NCBI GenBank assembly: GCA_003105015.1
Contig: PQAF01000025.1
Coordinates: 1-39,403 of the forward strand
Length of the DNA: 39,403 nt
Direction of reading: 5' to 3'
Source: Rhodocyclales bacterium
Lineage (GTDB): Bacteria; Pseudomonadota; Gammaproteobacteria; Burkholderiales; Rhodocyclaceae
In this document: positions 1 to 9,940 of the stretch, in pieces
How positions within the stretch are numbered: position 1 is the stretch's first letter
Layout: the number at the start of each line of letters is the position of its first letter
Made by a program: the position numbers and the translations under genes
Notes under the pieces: model-generated
Database searches by the model: none
What the model was told of the DNA's origin: nothing
What the model saw: only the letters and a program-made list of their open reading frames with translations

Positions 1-245
1 TTGCCGGACTGGCGCACGTGGGGAATCTCGATCAGTTCGAAGGCGGCCTCGTGCATGGGCGCCTTGAAGTCCTTGTAGCGCGCCCAGTCGCAGTAGGCCT
101 TCTTGACGACGATGCTGCCCTTCAGCAGCAGGCGCTCGAGCACCTTGCGGATGTCGAACTGGGCGTACTTGGCTTCCTGCACGCCGAGGGCAACGTTCTC
201 GAAGTCGCAGAACAGCGCCATGTTCTTGGTTTCGGTCTGGGCCAT
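1..245 (-). CDS. NYN-domain (LabA/DUF88-like) protein, N-terminal part
   Basis: Reading the minus strand from the ATG at 243-245 gives 81 codons with no stop before the window edge, so only the N-terminus is present. The start MAQTETKNMALFCDFENVAL carries the acidic CDFEN motif typical of NYN (PIN-like) nuclease domains, followed by the conserved segment KGSIVVKKAYCDW and, near the edge, ELIEIPHVRQSGK. Family knowledge: NYN proteins are predicted metal-dependent RNases, and the bacterial LabA-like ones often carry a C-terminal OST-HTH/LOTUS domain, which cannot be checked here. An AAGGAA ribosome site precedes the start, and the gene begins 10 nt after the gltL stop, so it probably shares the glt transcript. 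The substrate is unknown. Confidence 0.8.
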   Translation of the reverse strand, partial: MAQTETKNMALFCDFENVALGVQEAKYAQFDIRKVLERLLLKGSIVVKKAYCDWARYKDFKAPMHEAAFELIEIPHVRQSG

Positions 246-255
246 GTGGTGTTCC

Positions 256-984
256 TTAATGGTGGAGAATCTTGGAGAGGAACTGCTGCGCGCGCTCGGA
301 GCGCGGGCTGCCGAAGAAGGCGTCCTTCCTGTCGTCCTCGACGATTCTACCGTGATCCATGAAGACGACGCGGTGCGCGACCTTGCGGGCGAAGCCCATC
401 TCGTGCGTCACCACCATCATGGTCATGCCTTCCTGGGCCAGCTCGACCATGACGTCGAGCACTTCGTTGATCATCTCCGGGTCGAGCGCCGAGGTCGGCT
501 CGTCGAAGAGCATGCAGATCGGGTCCATGGACAGGGCGCGGGCGATGGCGACGCGCTGCTGCTGGCCGCCGGAGAGCTGGCCGGGGAACTTGTCGGCGTG
601 GGCGCGCAGGCCGACGCGGTCGAGCAGCTTGAGGCCGCGCTCGCGCGCTTCATCCCGGCCGCGGCCGAGCACCTTGACCTGGGCGATGGCGAGGTTCTCC
701 GTGATCGACATGTGCGGGAACAGCTCGAAGTGCTGGAACACCATGCCGACGCGGGCGCGCAGCTTCGGCAGGTCGGTCTTTGGGTCGCCGACGGAAATGC
801 CGTTCACCAGGACCTCGCCCTGCTGGAACGGCTCGAGGCCGTTCACGCACTTGATGAGGGTCGACTTGCCCGAGCCGGAGGGGCCGCAGACGACGATGAC
901 CTCGCCCTTCTCGACCTGCGTCGTGCATTCGGTCAGCACCCGGAACTCTCCGTACCACTTGCTGACGTTGTTCATCTCGATCAT
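256..984 (-). CDS. gltL: Glutamate/aspartate ABC transporter, ATP-binding subunit
   Basis: ATPase that powers uptake of acidic amino acids by the GltIJKL-type importer on the inner face of the cytoplasmic membrane. The 242-residue product is about the length of E. coli GltL (241). It shows Walker A (GPSGSGKST), the Q-loop region [10 protein letters not shown], the ABC signature LSGGQQQR, Walker B/D-loop ([14 protein letters not shown]) and the H-loop (VVTHEMGFA). I chose the ATG at 984 ([12 protein letters not shown]), which matches the family N-terminus. Alternatives are the ATG at 990 and a TTG at 1014 that would overlap gltK. The start lies 19 nt after the gltK stop, with no strong Shine-Dalgarno. 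Substrate specificity is inferred from family similarity and the complete gltIJKL order. Confidence 0.93.
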   Translation of the reverse strand: MIEMNNVSKWYGEFRVLTECTTQVEKGEVIVVCGPSGSGKSTLIKCVNGLEPFQQGEVLVNGISVGDPKTDLPKLRARVGMVFQHFELFPHMSITENLAIAQVKVLGRGRDEARERGLKLLDRVGLRAHADKFPGQLSGGQQQRVAIARALSMDPICMLFDEPTSALDPEMINEVLDVMVELAQEGMTMMVVTHEMGFARKVAHRVVFMDHGRIVEDDRKDAFFGSPRSERAQQFLSKILHH

Positions 985-1003
985 GGGCATGATGGCGTTC
1001 CGG

Positions 1004-1672
1004 CTAACGGACAATGGCGATGCGCTGCTGCAATTTTCTCACCAGCATCGACAGGCTGAAACAGATGACGAAGTAGAGCACGGCGGCGACGAGGTAGGTC
1101 TCCACCGGCCGGTTGAAGTTCTTGCCGGCGACCTCGAAGCCCTTGAGCAGGTCGTAGGCGCCGATGGCGTACACCAGCGAAGTGTCCTGGAACAGGATGA
1201 TGGTCTGCGTCAGCAGCACCGGCAGCATGTTGCGGAAGGCCTGCGGCAGAACGATCAGGCGCATGGTCTGGCCGTAGCGCATGCCCAGGGCGTAGCCGGC
1301 GGCGACCTGGCCCTTGGGGATGCTCTGGATGCCGGCGCGCATGATCTCCGAGTAGTAGGCCGCCTCGAACAGGGTGAAGGTGATGACGGCCGACATCTCG
1401 GCGCCGAGCGGGCGGCCGATGATGAGCGGGATGAGCAGGAAGAACCAGAGGATCACCATCACCAGCGGGATGCTGCGCATGGTGTTCACGTAGCCGGCCG
1501 CCGGCAGCGCCAGCCAGGGTTTGCTTGAGAGGCGCATCAGGGCGAGGACGGTGCCCAGGGCAATGCCGCCGAGCATGGCGACGAGGGTGAGCTGCAGCGA
1601 GAAGGCGAAGCCCTTCAGCACGTAGCTGGAGACGACCTGCGGCGTGAGGAAGGCGAAGTCCAGCGTCAGCAT
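1004..1672 (-). CDS. gltK: Glutamate/aspartate ABC transporter permease
   Basis: Second membrane subunit of the acidic amino acid importer, 222 residues, close to E. coli GltK. The N-terminus [20 protein letters not shown] is followed by several hydrophobic spans. The permease coupling (EAA) loop is visible as [17 protein letters not shown] followed by [12 protein letters not shown], which contacts the GltL ATPase. The ATG overlaps the gltJ stop by one base (TGATG), so translation is probably coupled. It belongs to the His/Glu/Gln/Arg/opine permease family. Assignment as GltK rather than GltJ rests on gene order and sequence style. Confidence 0.92.
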   Translation of the reverse strand: MLTLDFAFLTPQVVSSYVLKGFAFSLQLTLVAMLGGIALGTVLALMRLSSKPWLALPAAGYVNTMRSIPLVMVILWFFLLIPLIIGRPLGAEMSAVITFTLFEAAYYSEIMRAGIQSIPKGQVAAGYALGMRYGQTMRLIVLPQAFRNMLPVLLTQTIILFQDTSLVYAIGAYDLLKGFEVAGKNFNRPVETYLVAAVLYFVICFSLSMLVRKLQQRIAIVR

Positions 1673-2412
1673 CAGTGGCCGCCCCCGATCATGCCCGGCA
1701 CGCGCACGCGGCTCTCGACGAAGTGGAACACCCGGTTGAGGACGAAGGCGGAGATGAAGTAGAGGCCGGTGACGGCGAGGTAGACCTCGATGCCGCGCGC
1801 CGTCTCCTCCTGCGCCTGCAGGGCGAACAGGGTCAGCTCGGAAATGCTGACGGCGAAGGCCACCGCGGAGTTCTTGACGATGTTCATCGCCTCGCTGGTG
1901 AGCGGCGGGATGACGATGCGGAAGGCCATCGGCAACAGGACGTAGCGATAGGTCTGCGGCAGGGTGAATCCCATCGCCAGCCCGGCCATGCGCTGGCCGC
2001 GCGGCAGCGACTGGATACCGGCCTTCACCTGCTCGGAGATGCGCGCCGAGGTGAACAGGCCAAGTCCCAGCACCACCAGGATGAAGCTGGGCACGCCGCG
2101 CAACGGCGGGATCAGCGACGGCACGACGTGGTACCAGAGGAAGATCTGCACCAGCAGCGGGATGTTGCGGAAGAGCTCGGTCCAGGCGTTGCCGAGGAAA
2201 ACCAAACCGCGATTGGGTGTGGTGCGCAGGATGCCCATGATCGCGCCGAAGGCCAGCGCCACCAGGAGCGCCAGCAGCGACACCGACAGCGTCCAGCCCC
2301 AGGCCGAGAGCAGCCAGTCGAGGTAGGTGACGTCGCCGGCGCCGCCGAAGCAGCGCGGCACGATCTCGCCGTCGATGGTGTCCTTGCAGAAGACCTGCCA
2401 GTCCCAATTCAT
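1672..2412 (-). CDS. gltJ: Glutamate/aspartate ABC transporter permease
   Basis: First membrane subunit of the GltIJKL importer, 246 residues, beginning MNWDWQVFCKDTIDGEIVPR. The N-terminal periplasmic stretch before the first membrane span (about residues 31-60) is typical of GltJ. The coupling loop reads SARISEQVKAGIQSLPRGQR followed by MAGLAMGFT. Further spans follow, and the C-terminus is basic (VESRVRVPGMIGGGH). The gene lies 120 nt downstream of gltI. That gap is mostly filled by a REP-like palindrome, which may lower permease expression relative to the binding protein. Overlap with gltK indicates one transcript. Confidence 0.92.
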   Translation of the reverse strand: MNWDWQVFCKDTIDGEIVPRCFGGAGDVTYLDWLLSAWGWTLSVSLLALLVALAFGAIMGILRTTPNRGLVFLGNAWTELFRNIPLLVQIFLWYHVVPSLIPPLRGVPSFILVVLGLGLFTSARISEQVKAGIQSLPRGQRMAGLAMGFTLPQTYRYVLLPMAFRIVIPPLTSEAMNIVKNSAVAFAVSISELTLFALQAQEETARGIEVYLAVTGLYFISAFVLNRVFHFVESRVRVPGMIGGGH

Positions 2413-2442
2413 CGCGAAGAGCGGCTCCGAAACATCAATTGA

Positions 2443-2516
2443 ACCACGGCGGGCACGGCGACACGGCGTGAAGTCGAATGTTGGTTTTGCGCCGTGCCGC
2501 CGTGTGCGCCGTGGTG
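2443..2516. repeat. REP-like dispersed palindrome, copy 1 (gltI-gltJ gap)
   Basis: The left arm (2443-2468) starts ACCACGGCGGGCACGGCG and the right arm (from 2491) ends GCGCCGTGGT. The arms pair at about 23 of 26 positions around a roughly 20-nt AT-richer loop. They are built from CACGGCG-type units. A second copy with an identical 26-nt left arm is at 8535-8599. Both copies are intergenic within operons, so a role in mRNA stability or partial termination is plausible but not shown. Confidence 0.75.
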
Positions 2517-2532
2517 AACCGCCTTTACGCCG

Positions 2533-3447
2533 TCACTTCTTCGCGTAGTCTTCCATCGGCTTGTCGTTGGGGTTGGCCCAGGCGGCCTTGGTGGCATCCG
2601 AGGCGGGCAGGCCGATGCGCGTGTTGGCCGGCGGGATCGGCTGCATGAACCACTTGTCGTAGATCTTCGCCATCTCGCCCGACTTCATCAGCGCCCTGAG
2701 GCTGTCGTCGACCGCCTTCTTGAAGGCCGGGTCGTCCTTGCGCACCATGATGGCGATCGGCTCGACCGAGAGCACCTCGCCGACGATCCTGAAGTCGGCC
2801 GGGTTCTTCGACTTGGCGATGTTGCCGGCGAGGATCTGGCCGTCCATGACGAAGGCGTCGGCGCGGCCGGATTCCAGCAGCAGAAAACTGTCGGCGTGGT
2901 CCTTGCCGAACACCTCGTTGAAGTTTACGCCGGTGGCGCGTTCGTGCTTGCGCAGGTGCTGCACCGAGGTGGTGCCGGTGGTGGTGGCGACGCTCTTGCC
3001 GTTGAGCTGTGCGATGGAATTGATGCCCGAATTGGCCTTGACGGCGATGCGCACCTCCTCGACATAGGTGGTGACGGCGAAGGCGACGTCCTTCTGGCGG
3101 GCGGCGTTGTTGGTGGTCGAGCCGCACTCGATGTCGACCGTGCCGTTCTGCACCAGCGGGATGCGGTTCTGCGAGGTCACCGGCTGGTACTTGATGTCGA
3201 GCTTCGCCAGCCCGAGCTGCTTCTGCACGTCGGCCAGCGCGCGCTGGCACAGCTCGACGTGGAAGCCGGCGAACTTGCCGTCGCCGAGGGTGAAGGAGAG
3301 GCCGCCGGAGGATTCGCGCACGCCCATGGTGGCGCTGCCGCTGTCCTTGATTTTCTTCAGCGTGCCGCTGTCCTGGGACAGGGCGGGCGGGGCGAGGCAC
3401 AGGCTGGCGGCAAAAGTCAGTCCCTGCAGCACGGCGCGGGTTCTCAT
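2533..3447 (-). CDS. gltI: Glutamate/aspartate periplasmic binding protein
   Basis: Periplasmic solute receptor (SBP_bac_3 family) that delivers acidic amino acids to GltJK. The 304-residue product starts with a Sec signal peptide (MRTRAVLQGLTFAASLCLA, likely cut after ALS). The mature part shows family features such as GVRESSGGLSFTLGDGKFAG, the ligand-loop segment ECGSTTNNAARQKDVAF and VRKDDPAFKKAVDD. I chose the ATG at 3447 because it has a strong GGAGGAG site upstream; the frame is open further upstream without support. First gene of the operon, with a good promoter at 3482-3510. Part of its signal peptide is encoded by a copy of the AAAGTCAG-core dispersed repeat (3410-3436). Confidence 0.93.
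   Translation of the reverse strand: MRTRAVLQGLTFAASLCLAPPALSQDSGTLKKIKDSGSATMGVRESSGGLSFTLGDGKFAGFHVELCQRALADVQKQLGLAKLDIKYQPVTSQNRIPLVQNGTVDIECGSTTNNAARQKDVAFAVTTYVEEVRIAVKANSGINSIAQLNGKSVATTTGTTSVQHLRKHERATGVNFNEVFGKDHADSFLLLESGRADAFVMDGQILAGNIAKSKNPADFRIVGEVLSVEPIAIMVRKDDPAFKKAVDDSLRALMKSGEMAKIYDKWFMQPIPPANTRIGLPASDATKAAWANPNDKPMEDYAKK
3410..3436 (+). repeat. AAAGTCAG-core 27-bp dispersed repeat, copy A
   Basis: Reads GCAAAAGTCAGTCCCTGC, then three variable bases, then ACGGCG. It matches the copies at 21594-21620 (plus) and 35318-35344 (minus) at about 23-24 of 27 positions. It lies antisense inside gltI and encodes AVLQGLTFA of the signal peptide. The ThDP gene copy encodes the nearly identical AVLQRLTFA in the same phase. 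Confidence 0.7.
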
Positions 3448-3476
3448 GGGGGTCTCCTCCGGGGTTGTTCTTGGAG

Positions 3477-3510
3477 CGGGCATTCTATGCCCGGCCAAAG
3501 GGTTTGTTAA
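3477..3510 (-). promoter_or_regulatory. gltI promoter with palindrome over the -10
   Basis: On the minus strand, TTAACA (3505-3510) and TAGAAT (3482-3487) are separated by 17 bp; each differs from the sigma-70 consensus at one position. The -10 lies inside the palindrome CGGGCAT-tct-ATGCCCG (3477-3493), a plausible operator. A second GGTTTGTTAA (3511-3520) tandemly repeats the -35 region and covers the stop of the neighbouring ABC exporter gene. The start codon is 35 nt downstream of the -10. The regulator is unknown. Confidence 0.6.
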
Positions 3511-3516
3511 GGTTTG

Positions 3517-5325
<1,809 letters not shown>

Positions 5326-5386
5326 TCAATTCTAAATTACTTATGGCCTGGCCACGGCGCTTAGGGCCGCGCGCCTAATTCCCGGC

Positions 5387-5431
5387 TTGACATCGCCTGA
5401 AACGGCCGTATCATTCAAACGGCCGTTTGAA
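5387..5431 (+). promoter_or_regulatory. Promoter plus PsrA-type palindromic operator
   Basis: TTGACA (5387-5392), 16 bp, then TATCAT (5409-5414) form a near-consensus sigma-70 promoter. It is followed and partly overlapped by the perfect 18-bp palindrome TTCAAACGGCCGTTTGAA (5414-5431). The core CAAAC-N4-GTTTG fits the known Pseudomonas PsrA-type site. A further AAACGGCCGT half-like copy lies in the spacer (5400-5409). The start codon of the TetR gene is 18 nt downstream, so negative autoregulation is likely and could extend to the fad operon. Confidence 0.8.
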
Positions 5432-5448
5432 ACGAGCGTTCCCTTTTT

Positions 5449-6147
5449 ATGAGCCTGACGGAAGCGAAGCAGCATCCCGACACCCGCGAGCGCATCCTCG
5501 ACGCCGCCGAAGCCCTCTTCGTCGAGCACGGCTTCGAGGCGACCACCATGCGCATGATCACCGGCCGCGCCGGCGTGAATCTCGCTGCCATCAATTACCA
5601 CTTCGGCAGCAAGGAAGCCCTCATCCAGGACGTTTTCCGCCGACGGCTCACCTGGCTCAACGAGGAGCGCCTGCGCGCCCTGGAGCGCTTCGAGAAGGAA
5701 GCCCGGGGCGCCCCGCTCAAGCCGCACCAGATCGTCGAGGCCTTCTTCGGCGTCTCGCTGCGCATGGCGGCCGACACCGAGCACGGCGGCCATACCTTCA
5801 TGCGCCTGCTCGGCCGCACCTACACCGAGCCGTCCGCCTTCGTGCGCCAGTTCCTCGCCGACGAATACGCCGCCGTGGTGCCGCGCTTCAAGCAGGCGCT
5901 GTTCCGCTCGCTGCCCGACGTGCCGCCGGAGGAGATCCTCTGGCGCTTCCACTTCATGCTCGGCGCCATGTCCTACGCCATTGCCGGCACCGACGCCCTG
6001 CAGCTGGTGGCCGAGCACGAACTGGACGAGAAGGACCCCGAGGCGCTGTCGCGCCGCCTGATGCCCTTCCTGCTCGGCGGCCTGCGCGCACCTTTGGCCG
6101 GACAGGCGGTCAAAACGAAAGAGAAATCTCCGCGCAAGGCGGCCTGA
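5449..6147 (+). CDS. TetR-family fatty-acid regulator (PsrA/FadR-like)
   Basis: Predicted acyl-CoA- or fatty-acid-responsive repressor, 232 residues. The N-terminal helix-turn-helix covers about residues 12-58 (ERILDAAEALFVEHGFEATT, then GVNLAAINYHFGSKEALI). The C-terminal half is the ligand/dimer domain. It precedes fadE by 53 nt on the same strand and has a CAAAC-N4-GTTTG palindrome over its own promoter, which together argue for a PsrA-like role. It begins with the ATG at 5449 (MSLTEAKQHPDTRERIL), which gives the expected short arm before the HTH. The ribosome site is weak (GCGTTCCC region). The identification is inferred from HTH, operator and context; other TetR regulators of beta-oxidation cannot be excluded. 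Confidence 0.82.
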   Translation: MSLTEAKQHPDTRERILDAAEALFVEHGFEATTMRMITGRAGVNLAAINYHFGSKEALIQDVFRRRLTWLNEERLRALERFEKEARGAPLKPHQIVEAFFGVSLRMAADTEHGGHTFMRLLGRTYTEPSAFVRQFLADEYAAVVPRFKQALFRSLPDVPPEEILWRFHFMLGAMSYAIAGTDALQLVAEHELDEKDPEALSRRLMPFLLGGLRAPLAGQAVKTKEKSPRKAA

Positions 6148-6161
6148 TTTTTACAAATACA

Positions 6162-6179
6162 CGGCGGATGCATCCGCCG
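6162..6179. promoter_or_regulatory. Perfect 18-bp palindrome upstream of fadE
   Basis: CGGCGGATGCATCCGCCG lies between the regulator stop (6147) and the fadE ribosome site (AAGGAG near 6190). It is unrelated to the CAAAC-GTTTG operator. It could be a second operator or an mRNA hairpin; there is no T tract, so a classical terminator is unlikely. Confidence 0.45.
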
Positions 6180-6200
6180 GGAGAGTGAAAGGAGAACAGC

Positions 6201-8528
6201 ATGACCTGGACTTTACTGATCGCCCTGCCGCTGGCCGCCCTCGTGGCGCTCTTCGCCGTCCGGCCGCTGCGCCGCGCGGTCATTACGCGGCCGCTCTTCG
6301 CCGCCTACCGCAGGATGCTGCCGCAGATGTCGCAGACGGAGAAGGAGGCCCTCGATGCCGGCAGCGTCTGGTGGGAGGGCGAACTGTTCCACGGCCGCCC
6401 CGACTGGAACAAGCTGCTCGCCTACCCGCAGCCGAAGCTCACGCCGGAAGAACAATCCTTCCTCGACAACGAGACCGAGGAGCTGTGCCGCCTGTCCGAC
6501 GACTGGGTCTCCTCGCACTACGACCACGACCTCTCGCCGGAAGCCTGGAAATGCCTCAAGGAGAAGGGCTTCCTCGGCATGATCATCCCGAAGCAGTACG
6601 GCGGCGTCGGCTTCTCCGCCTACGCGCATTCGCAGGTGGTGACCAAGCTGTCCACGCGCTGCGCCGCCACGGCGGTGTCGGTGATGGTGCCGAACTCCCT
6701 CGGGCCGGCCGAGCTGCTGCTGCACTACGGCACCGAGGAACAGAAGAACCACTACCTGCCTCGCCTGGCCAAGGGCCTCGACATTCCCTGCTTCGCGCTG
6801 ACCAGCCCGTGGGCCGGCTCGGACGCCGCCTCGATCCCCGACCAGGGCATCGTCTGCCGGGGCATGTGGCAGGGCAAGGAAGTCGTCGGCATGCGCGTCA
6901 CCTGGGACAAGCGCTACATCACCCTGGCGCCGATCGCCACGGTGGTCGGCCTCGCCTTTCGCCTGTTCGACCCCGAGCACCTGCTCGGCGACGTGGACGA
7001 CATCGGCATCACCTGCGCCCTCGTGCCGGCGAACCATCCCGGCGTCGAGACCGGCCGCCGCCACTTCCCGCTCAACGCCGCCTGGCACAACGGCCCGACG
7101 CGCGGCAAGGACGTCTTCATGCCGCTCGAGTTCATCATCGGCGGGCCGAAGATGGCCGGCCAGGGCTGGCGCATGCTGATGGAGTGCCTCGCCGCCGGCC
7201 GCTCGATCTCGCTGCCGGCCTCCAACACCGGCATGCAGAAGCTGACGGTGCGCACCGTCGGCGGCTACGCCCGCGTGCGCAACCAGTTCAAGACGGCGAT
7301 CGGCAAGTTCGAGGGCATCCAGGAGCCGCTGGCGCGCCTGGGCGGCAACCTGTATCTGTGCGATGCCGCCCGCACCATGACCGCCGGCGCCATCGACCTC
7401 GGCGAGAAACCCTCGGTGGTCTCCGCCATCGTCAAGTACCACGTCACCGAGCGCGCCCGCCAATCGGTGAACGACGGCATGGACATCCTCGGCGGCAAGG
7501 GCATCTGCCTCGGCCCCTCGAACTTCCTCGGCCGCGCCTACCAGCAGGTGCCGGTGGCGATCACCGTGGAAGGCGCCAACATCCTGACGCGCAGCCTGAT
7601 CATCTTCGGCCAGGGCGCCATCCGCTGCCATCCCTACGTGATGGCGGAGATGCAGGCGGCGCAGACCAACGACCTCGCCGCCTTCGACAAGGCGCTCTTC
7701 GCCCACATCGGCCATACGGTCGGCAACGGCCTGCGCGCGCTGGTCACCGGCCTCACCGGCTCGCATTTCGTCGGCGTGCCGGCGAACGTCGCGCCGGAGA
7801 CGCGCCGCTACTACCAGCAGCTGACGCGCTTCTCCTCGGCCTTCGCCTTCCTCGCCGACATCTCGATGCTGGTGATGGGCGGCGACCTGAAGCGCAAGGA
7901 GAAGCTCTCCGCGCGCATGGGCGACATCCTCTCGCTGATGTACCTCTCCTCGGCGGTGCTCAAGCGCTACGAGGCCGAGGGGCGGCAGCAGGCCGACGCA
8001 CCGCTGATGCACTGGGCGATCTGGGATTCGATGTTCAAGGCGCAGAACGCCTTCGAAGGCGTCGTCTCCAACTTCCCCAGCAAGTTCGTGTCGACCCTGC
8101 TGCGGCGGACCATCTTCCCGCTTGGCCGGCCCTACGTGGTGCCGTCCGACAAGCTCGGCGGCCAGGTGGCGGATCTCCTCATCGCCCCGTCGGCGACGCG
8201 CGATCGCCTTACCGCCGACATGTACATCCCGCGCGACGAGCAGGACCCGGTCGGCGTCATCGAGCTGGCGCTGGAGGCCACCCTCGCCGCGGAGCCGATC
8301 CACGCCAAGGTCCGCGCGGCGCAGAAGGACGGCCGCATCGACGGCCGCAGCGCGCAGGAGATCGAAAGTCAGGCGCTGGCGCACGGCGTCGTCAGCAGCG
8401 CCGAGCACGCGCTGCTGGTGCGCGCCCGCGAACTGACGGGCGAGGTCATCAAGGTGGACGACTTCCCCTTCGACCTCGGCCTGCAGCGCAGCGAGCCCAA
8501 GCCGGCCCAGCACCGCGCAGCGGCCTAA
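6201..8528 (+). CDS. fadE: Acyl-CoA dehydrogenase FadE
   Basis: FAD-dependent enzyme for the first step of beta-oxidation, forming trans-2-enoyl-CoA. At 775 residues it belongs to the large FadE class (E. coli about 814), not the 380-residue family. It has an N-terminal membrane segment (about residues 3-20, LLIALPLAALVALFAV) and the acyl-CoA dehydrogenase core with GFLGMIIPKQYGGVGFSAYA and CFALTSPWAGSDAASIPD. Further on are MDILGGKGICLGPSNFLG and VEGANILTRSLIIFGQGA, then the FadE-specific C-terminal domain (DUF1974-like). A strong AAGGAGAA site precedes the ATG. It probably works at the inner membrane face and passes electrons to ETF. It lies directly behind the PsrA-like regulator. Codons near 8364-8388 contain a diverged AAAGTCAG-core repeat. 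Confidence 0.95.
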   Translation: MTWTLLIALPLAALVALFAVRPLRRAVITRPLFAAYRRMLPQMSQTEKEALDAGSVWWEGELFHGRPDWNKLLAYPQPKLTPEEQSFLDNETEELCRLSDDWVSSHYDHDLSPEAWKCLKEKGFLGMIIPKQYGGVGFSAYAHSQVVTKLSTRCAATAVSVMVPNSLGPAELLLHYGTEEQKNHYLPRLAKGLDIPCFALTSPWAGSDAASIPDQGIVCRGMWQGKEVVGMRVTWDKRYITLAPIATVVGLAFRLFDPEHLLGDVDDIGITCALVPANHPGVETGRRHFPLNAAWHNGPTRGKDVFMPLEFIIGGPKMAGQGWRMLMECLAAGRSISLPASNTGMQKLTVRTVGGYARVRNQFKTAIGKFEGIQEPLARLGGNLYLCDAARTMTAGAIDLGEKPSVVSAIVKYHVTERARQSVNDGMDILGGKGICLGPSNFLGRAYQQVPVAITVEGANILTRSLIIFGQGAIRCHPYVMAEMQAAQTNDLAAFDKALFAHIGHTVGNGLRALVTGLTGSHFVGVPANVAPETRRYYQQLTRFSSAFAFLADISMLVMGGDLKRKEKLSARMGDILSLMYLSSAVLKRYEAEGRQQADAPLMHWAIWDSMFKAQNAFEGVVSNFPSKFVSTLLRRTIFPLGRPYVVPSDKLGGQVADLLIAPSATRDRLTADMYIPRDEQDPVGVIELALEATLAAEPIHAKVRAAQKDGRIDGRSAQEIESQALAHGVVSSAEHALLVRARELTGEVIKVDDFPFDLGLQRSEPKPAQHRAAA

Positions 8529-8534
8529 ATGTTT

Positions 8535-8599
8535 ACCACGGCGGGCACGGCGACACGGCGGACTTCATTTCATCTCGTATTCGCCGTGTCGCCGTGGTG
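8535..8599. repeat. REP-like dispersed palindrome, copy 2 (fadE-fadI gap)
   Basis: The left arm 8535-8560 is identical over 26 nt to the left arm at 2443-2468. The right arm, CGCCGTGTCGCCGTGGTG (8582-8599), pairs with it but is one 9-bp unit shorter. It fills nearly the whole fadE-fadI gap and ends one base before the AAAGGA ribosome site of the thiolase gene, so folding could affect that gene's translation. Confidence 0.75.
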
Positions 8600-8610
8600 A
8601 AAGGACTTTT

Positions 8611-9897
8611 ATGAGCTTTAAACCGGTATATATCATCGACGGCGCGCGCACGCCCTTCCTCAAGGCGCGCAATGCCCCCGGCCCCTTCTCGGCGGGCGAC
8701 CTCGCCACCGCCGCCGGCCGCGCGCTGCTGGTGCGCCAGCCCTTCGCCGCGGAGGAACTCGACGAGGTCATCCTCGGCTGCGCCTCGCCCTCGCCGGACG
8801 AGGTGAATATCGGCCGCGTCGCCGCCCTGCGCATGGGCTGCGGCCTCAAGGTGCCGGGCTGGACGGTGATGCGCAACTGCGCCAGCGGCATGCAGGCGCT
8901 CGACTCGGCCATCGCCAACATCAATTCCGGCCGCTCGCAGCTGGTGCTGGCCGGCGGCGTCGACGCGCTGTCGCACGCGCCGCTGCTGTATTCGAAGACC
9001 ATGGTGCTGTGGTTCGCGAAGATGGCGCAGGCGAAGTCCGCCGGACAGAAGGCCGCGCTGTTCGCGAAGCTGAAGCCCGGCGCGCTGCTCTCGCCGGTGA
9101 TCGGCATCATGAAGGGCCTCACCGACCCGGTGGTGAACCTCCTCATGGGGCAGACCGCGGAGAACCTCGCGCACCGCTTCGGCATCACGCGCGAGCAGAT
9201 GGACGAATTTTCCGTGCGCAGCCACCGGCGCGTCGCCGCCGGCCAGGACGCCGGCCACTACGGCGAGGTGGTGCCGCTGGTCGGCCGCGACGGCGCGGTA
9301 TACGCCGCCGACGACGGCGTGCGGCGCGACTCCTCGATGGCGGGCCTGGCCAAGCTGAAGCCCTTCTTCGACCGCAAGTACGGCAAGGTCACGCCCGGCA
9401 ACAGTTCGCAGATCACCGACGGCGGCGTCTGGCTGATCCTCGCCTCAGAGGAAGCGGTGCAACGCCACAAGCTGCAGCCGATCGGCCGCATCACCGATTC
9501 GCAGTGGGCCGGCCTCGACCCGGCGCAGATGGGCCTGGGGCCCGTGCATGCCGCGACGCCGATTCTGCAGCGCCACGGGCTTGGCCTGAACGACCTCGAC
9601 GCCTGGGAGATCAACGAGGCCTTCGCCGCCCAGGTGCTCGGCTGCATCGAGGCCTGGAAGGACGCCGCCTACTGCAAGGAGCAACTCGGCCTCGACGCAC
9701 CGCTCGGCGCGCTCGACGAGGGGAAACTCAACGTAGACGGCGGCGCCGTCGCGCTGGGCCACCCGGTCGGCGCCTCCGGCGCGCGCATCGTGCTGCACCT
9801 GCTGCACGTGCTCCGCCGCAGCGGCGGCAAGCGCGGCATCGCGACGATCTGCATCGGCGGCGGCCAGGGCGGCGCCATGCTGGTGGAAACGGTTTAG
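8611..9897 (+). CDS. fadI: Acetyl-CoA C-acyltransferase (FadI-type thiolase)
   Basis: Thiolase that cleaves 3-ketoacyl-CoA to acetyl-CoA and a shortened acyl-CoA. The 428-residue length and the insert around residues 120-180 (KTMVLWFAKMAQAKSAG, LLSPVIGIMKGLTDP) fit the FadI/trifunctional-beta type rather than short FadA thiolases. The nucleophile is Cys90 in MRNCASGMQAL. NEAFAAQ, GHPVGASGAR and the C-terminal CIGGGQGGA supply the remaining active-site residues. The AAAGGA ribosome site directly follows the REP-like palindrome. The membrane-associated segment typical of the class suggests partnership with one of the two bifunctional enzymes downstream. The symbol is by family type. Confidence 0.88.
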   Translation: MSFKPVYIIDGARTPFLKARNAPGPFSAGDLATAAGRALLVRQPFAAEELDEVILGCASPSPDEVNIGRVAALRMGCGLKVPGWTVMRNCASGMQALDSAIANINSGRSQLVLAGGVDALSHAPLLYSKTMVLWFAKMAQAKSAGQKAALFAKLKPGALLSPVIGIMKGLTDPVVNLLMGQTAENLAHRFGITREQMDEFSVRSHRRVAAGQDAGHYGEVVPLVGRDGAVYAADDGVRRDSSMAGLAKLKPFFDRKYGKVTPGNSSQITDGGVWLILASEEAVQRHKLQPIGRITDSQWAGLDPAQMGLGPVHAATPILQRHGLGLNDLDAWEINEAFAAQVLGCIEAWKDAAYCKEQLGLDAPLGALDEGKLNVDGGAVALGHPVGASGARIVLHLLHVLRRSGGKRGIATICIGGGQGGAMLVETV

Positions 9898-9940
9898 AGC
9901 GGCCCAAGCCGCCATTTCATCAACCAGGGGAGGAGAAAAA

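Noticed and set aside
8531..8610. Small protein-like reading frame with HGGHGDTADF across the fadE-fadI gap
   Set aside because: It is the translation of the REP-like palindrome and has no start or ribosome site of its own.
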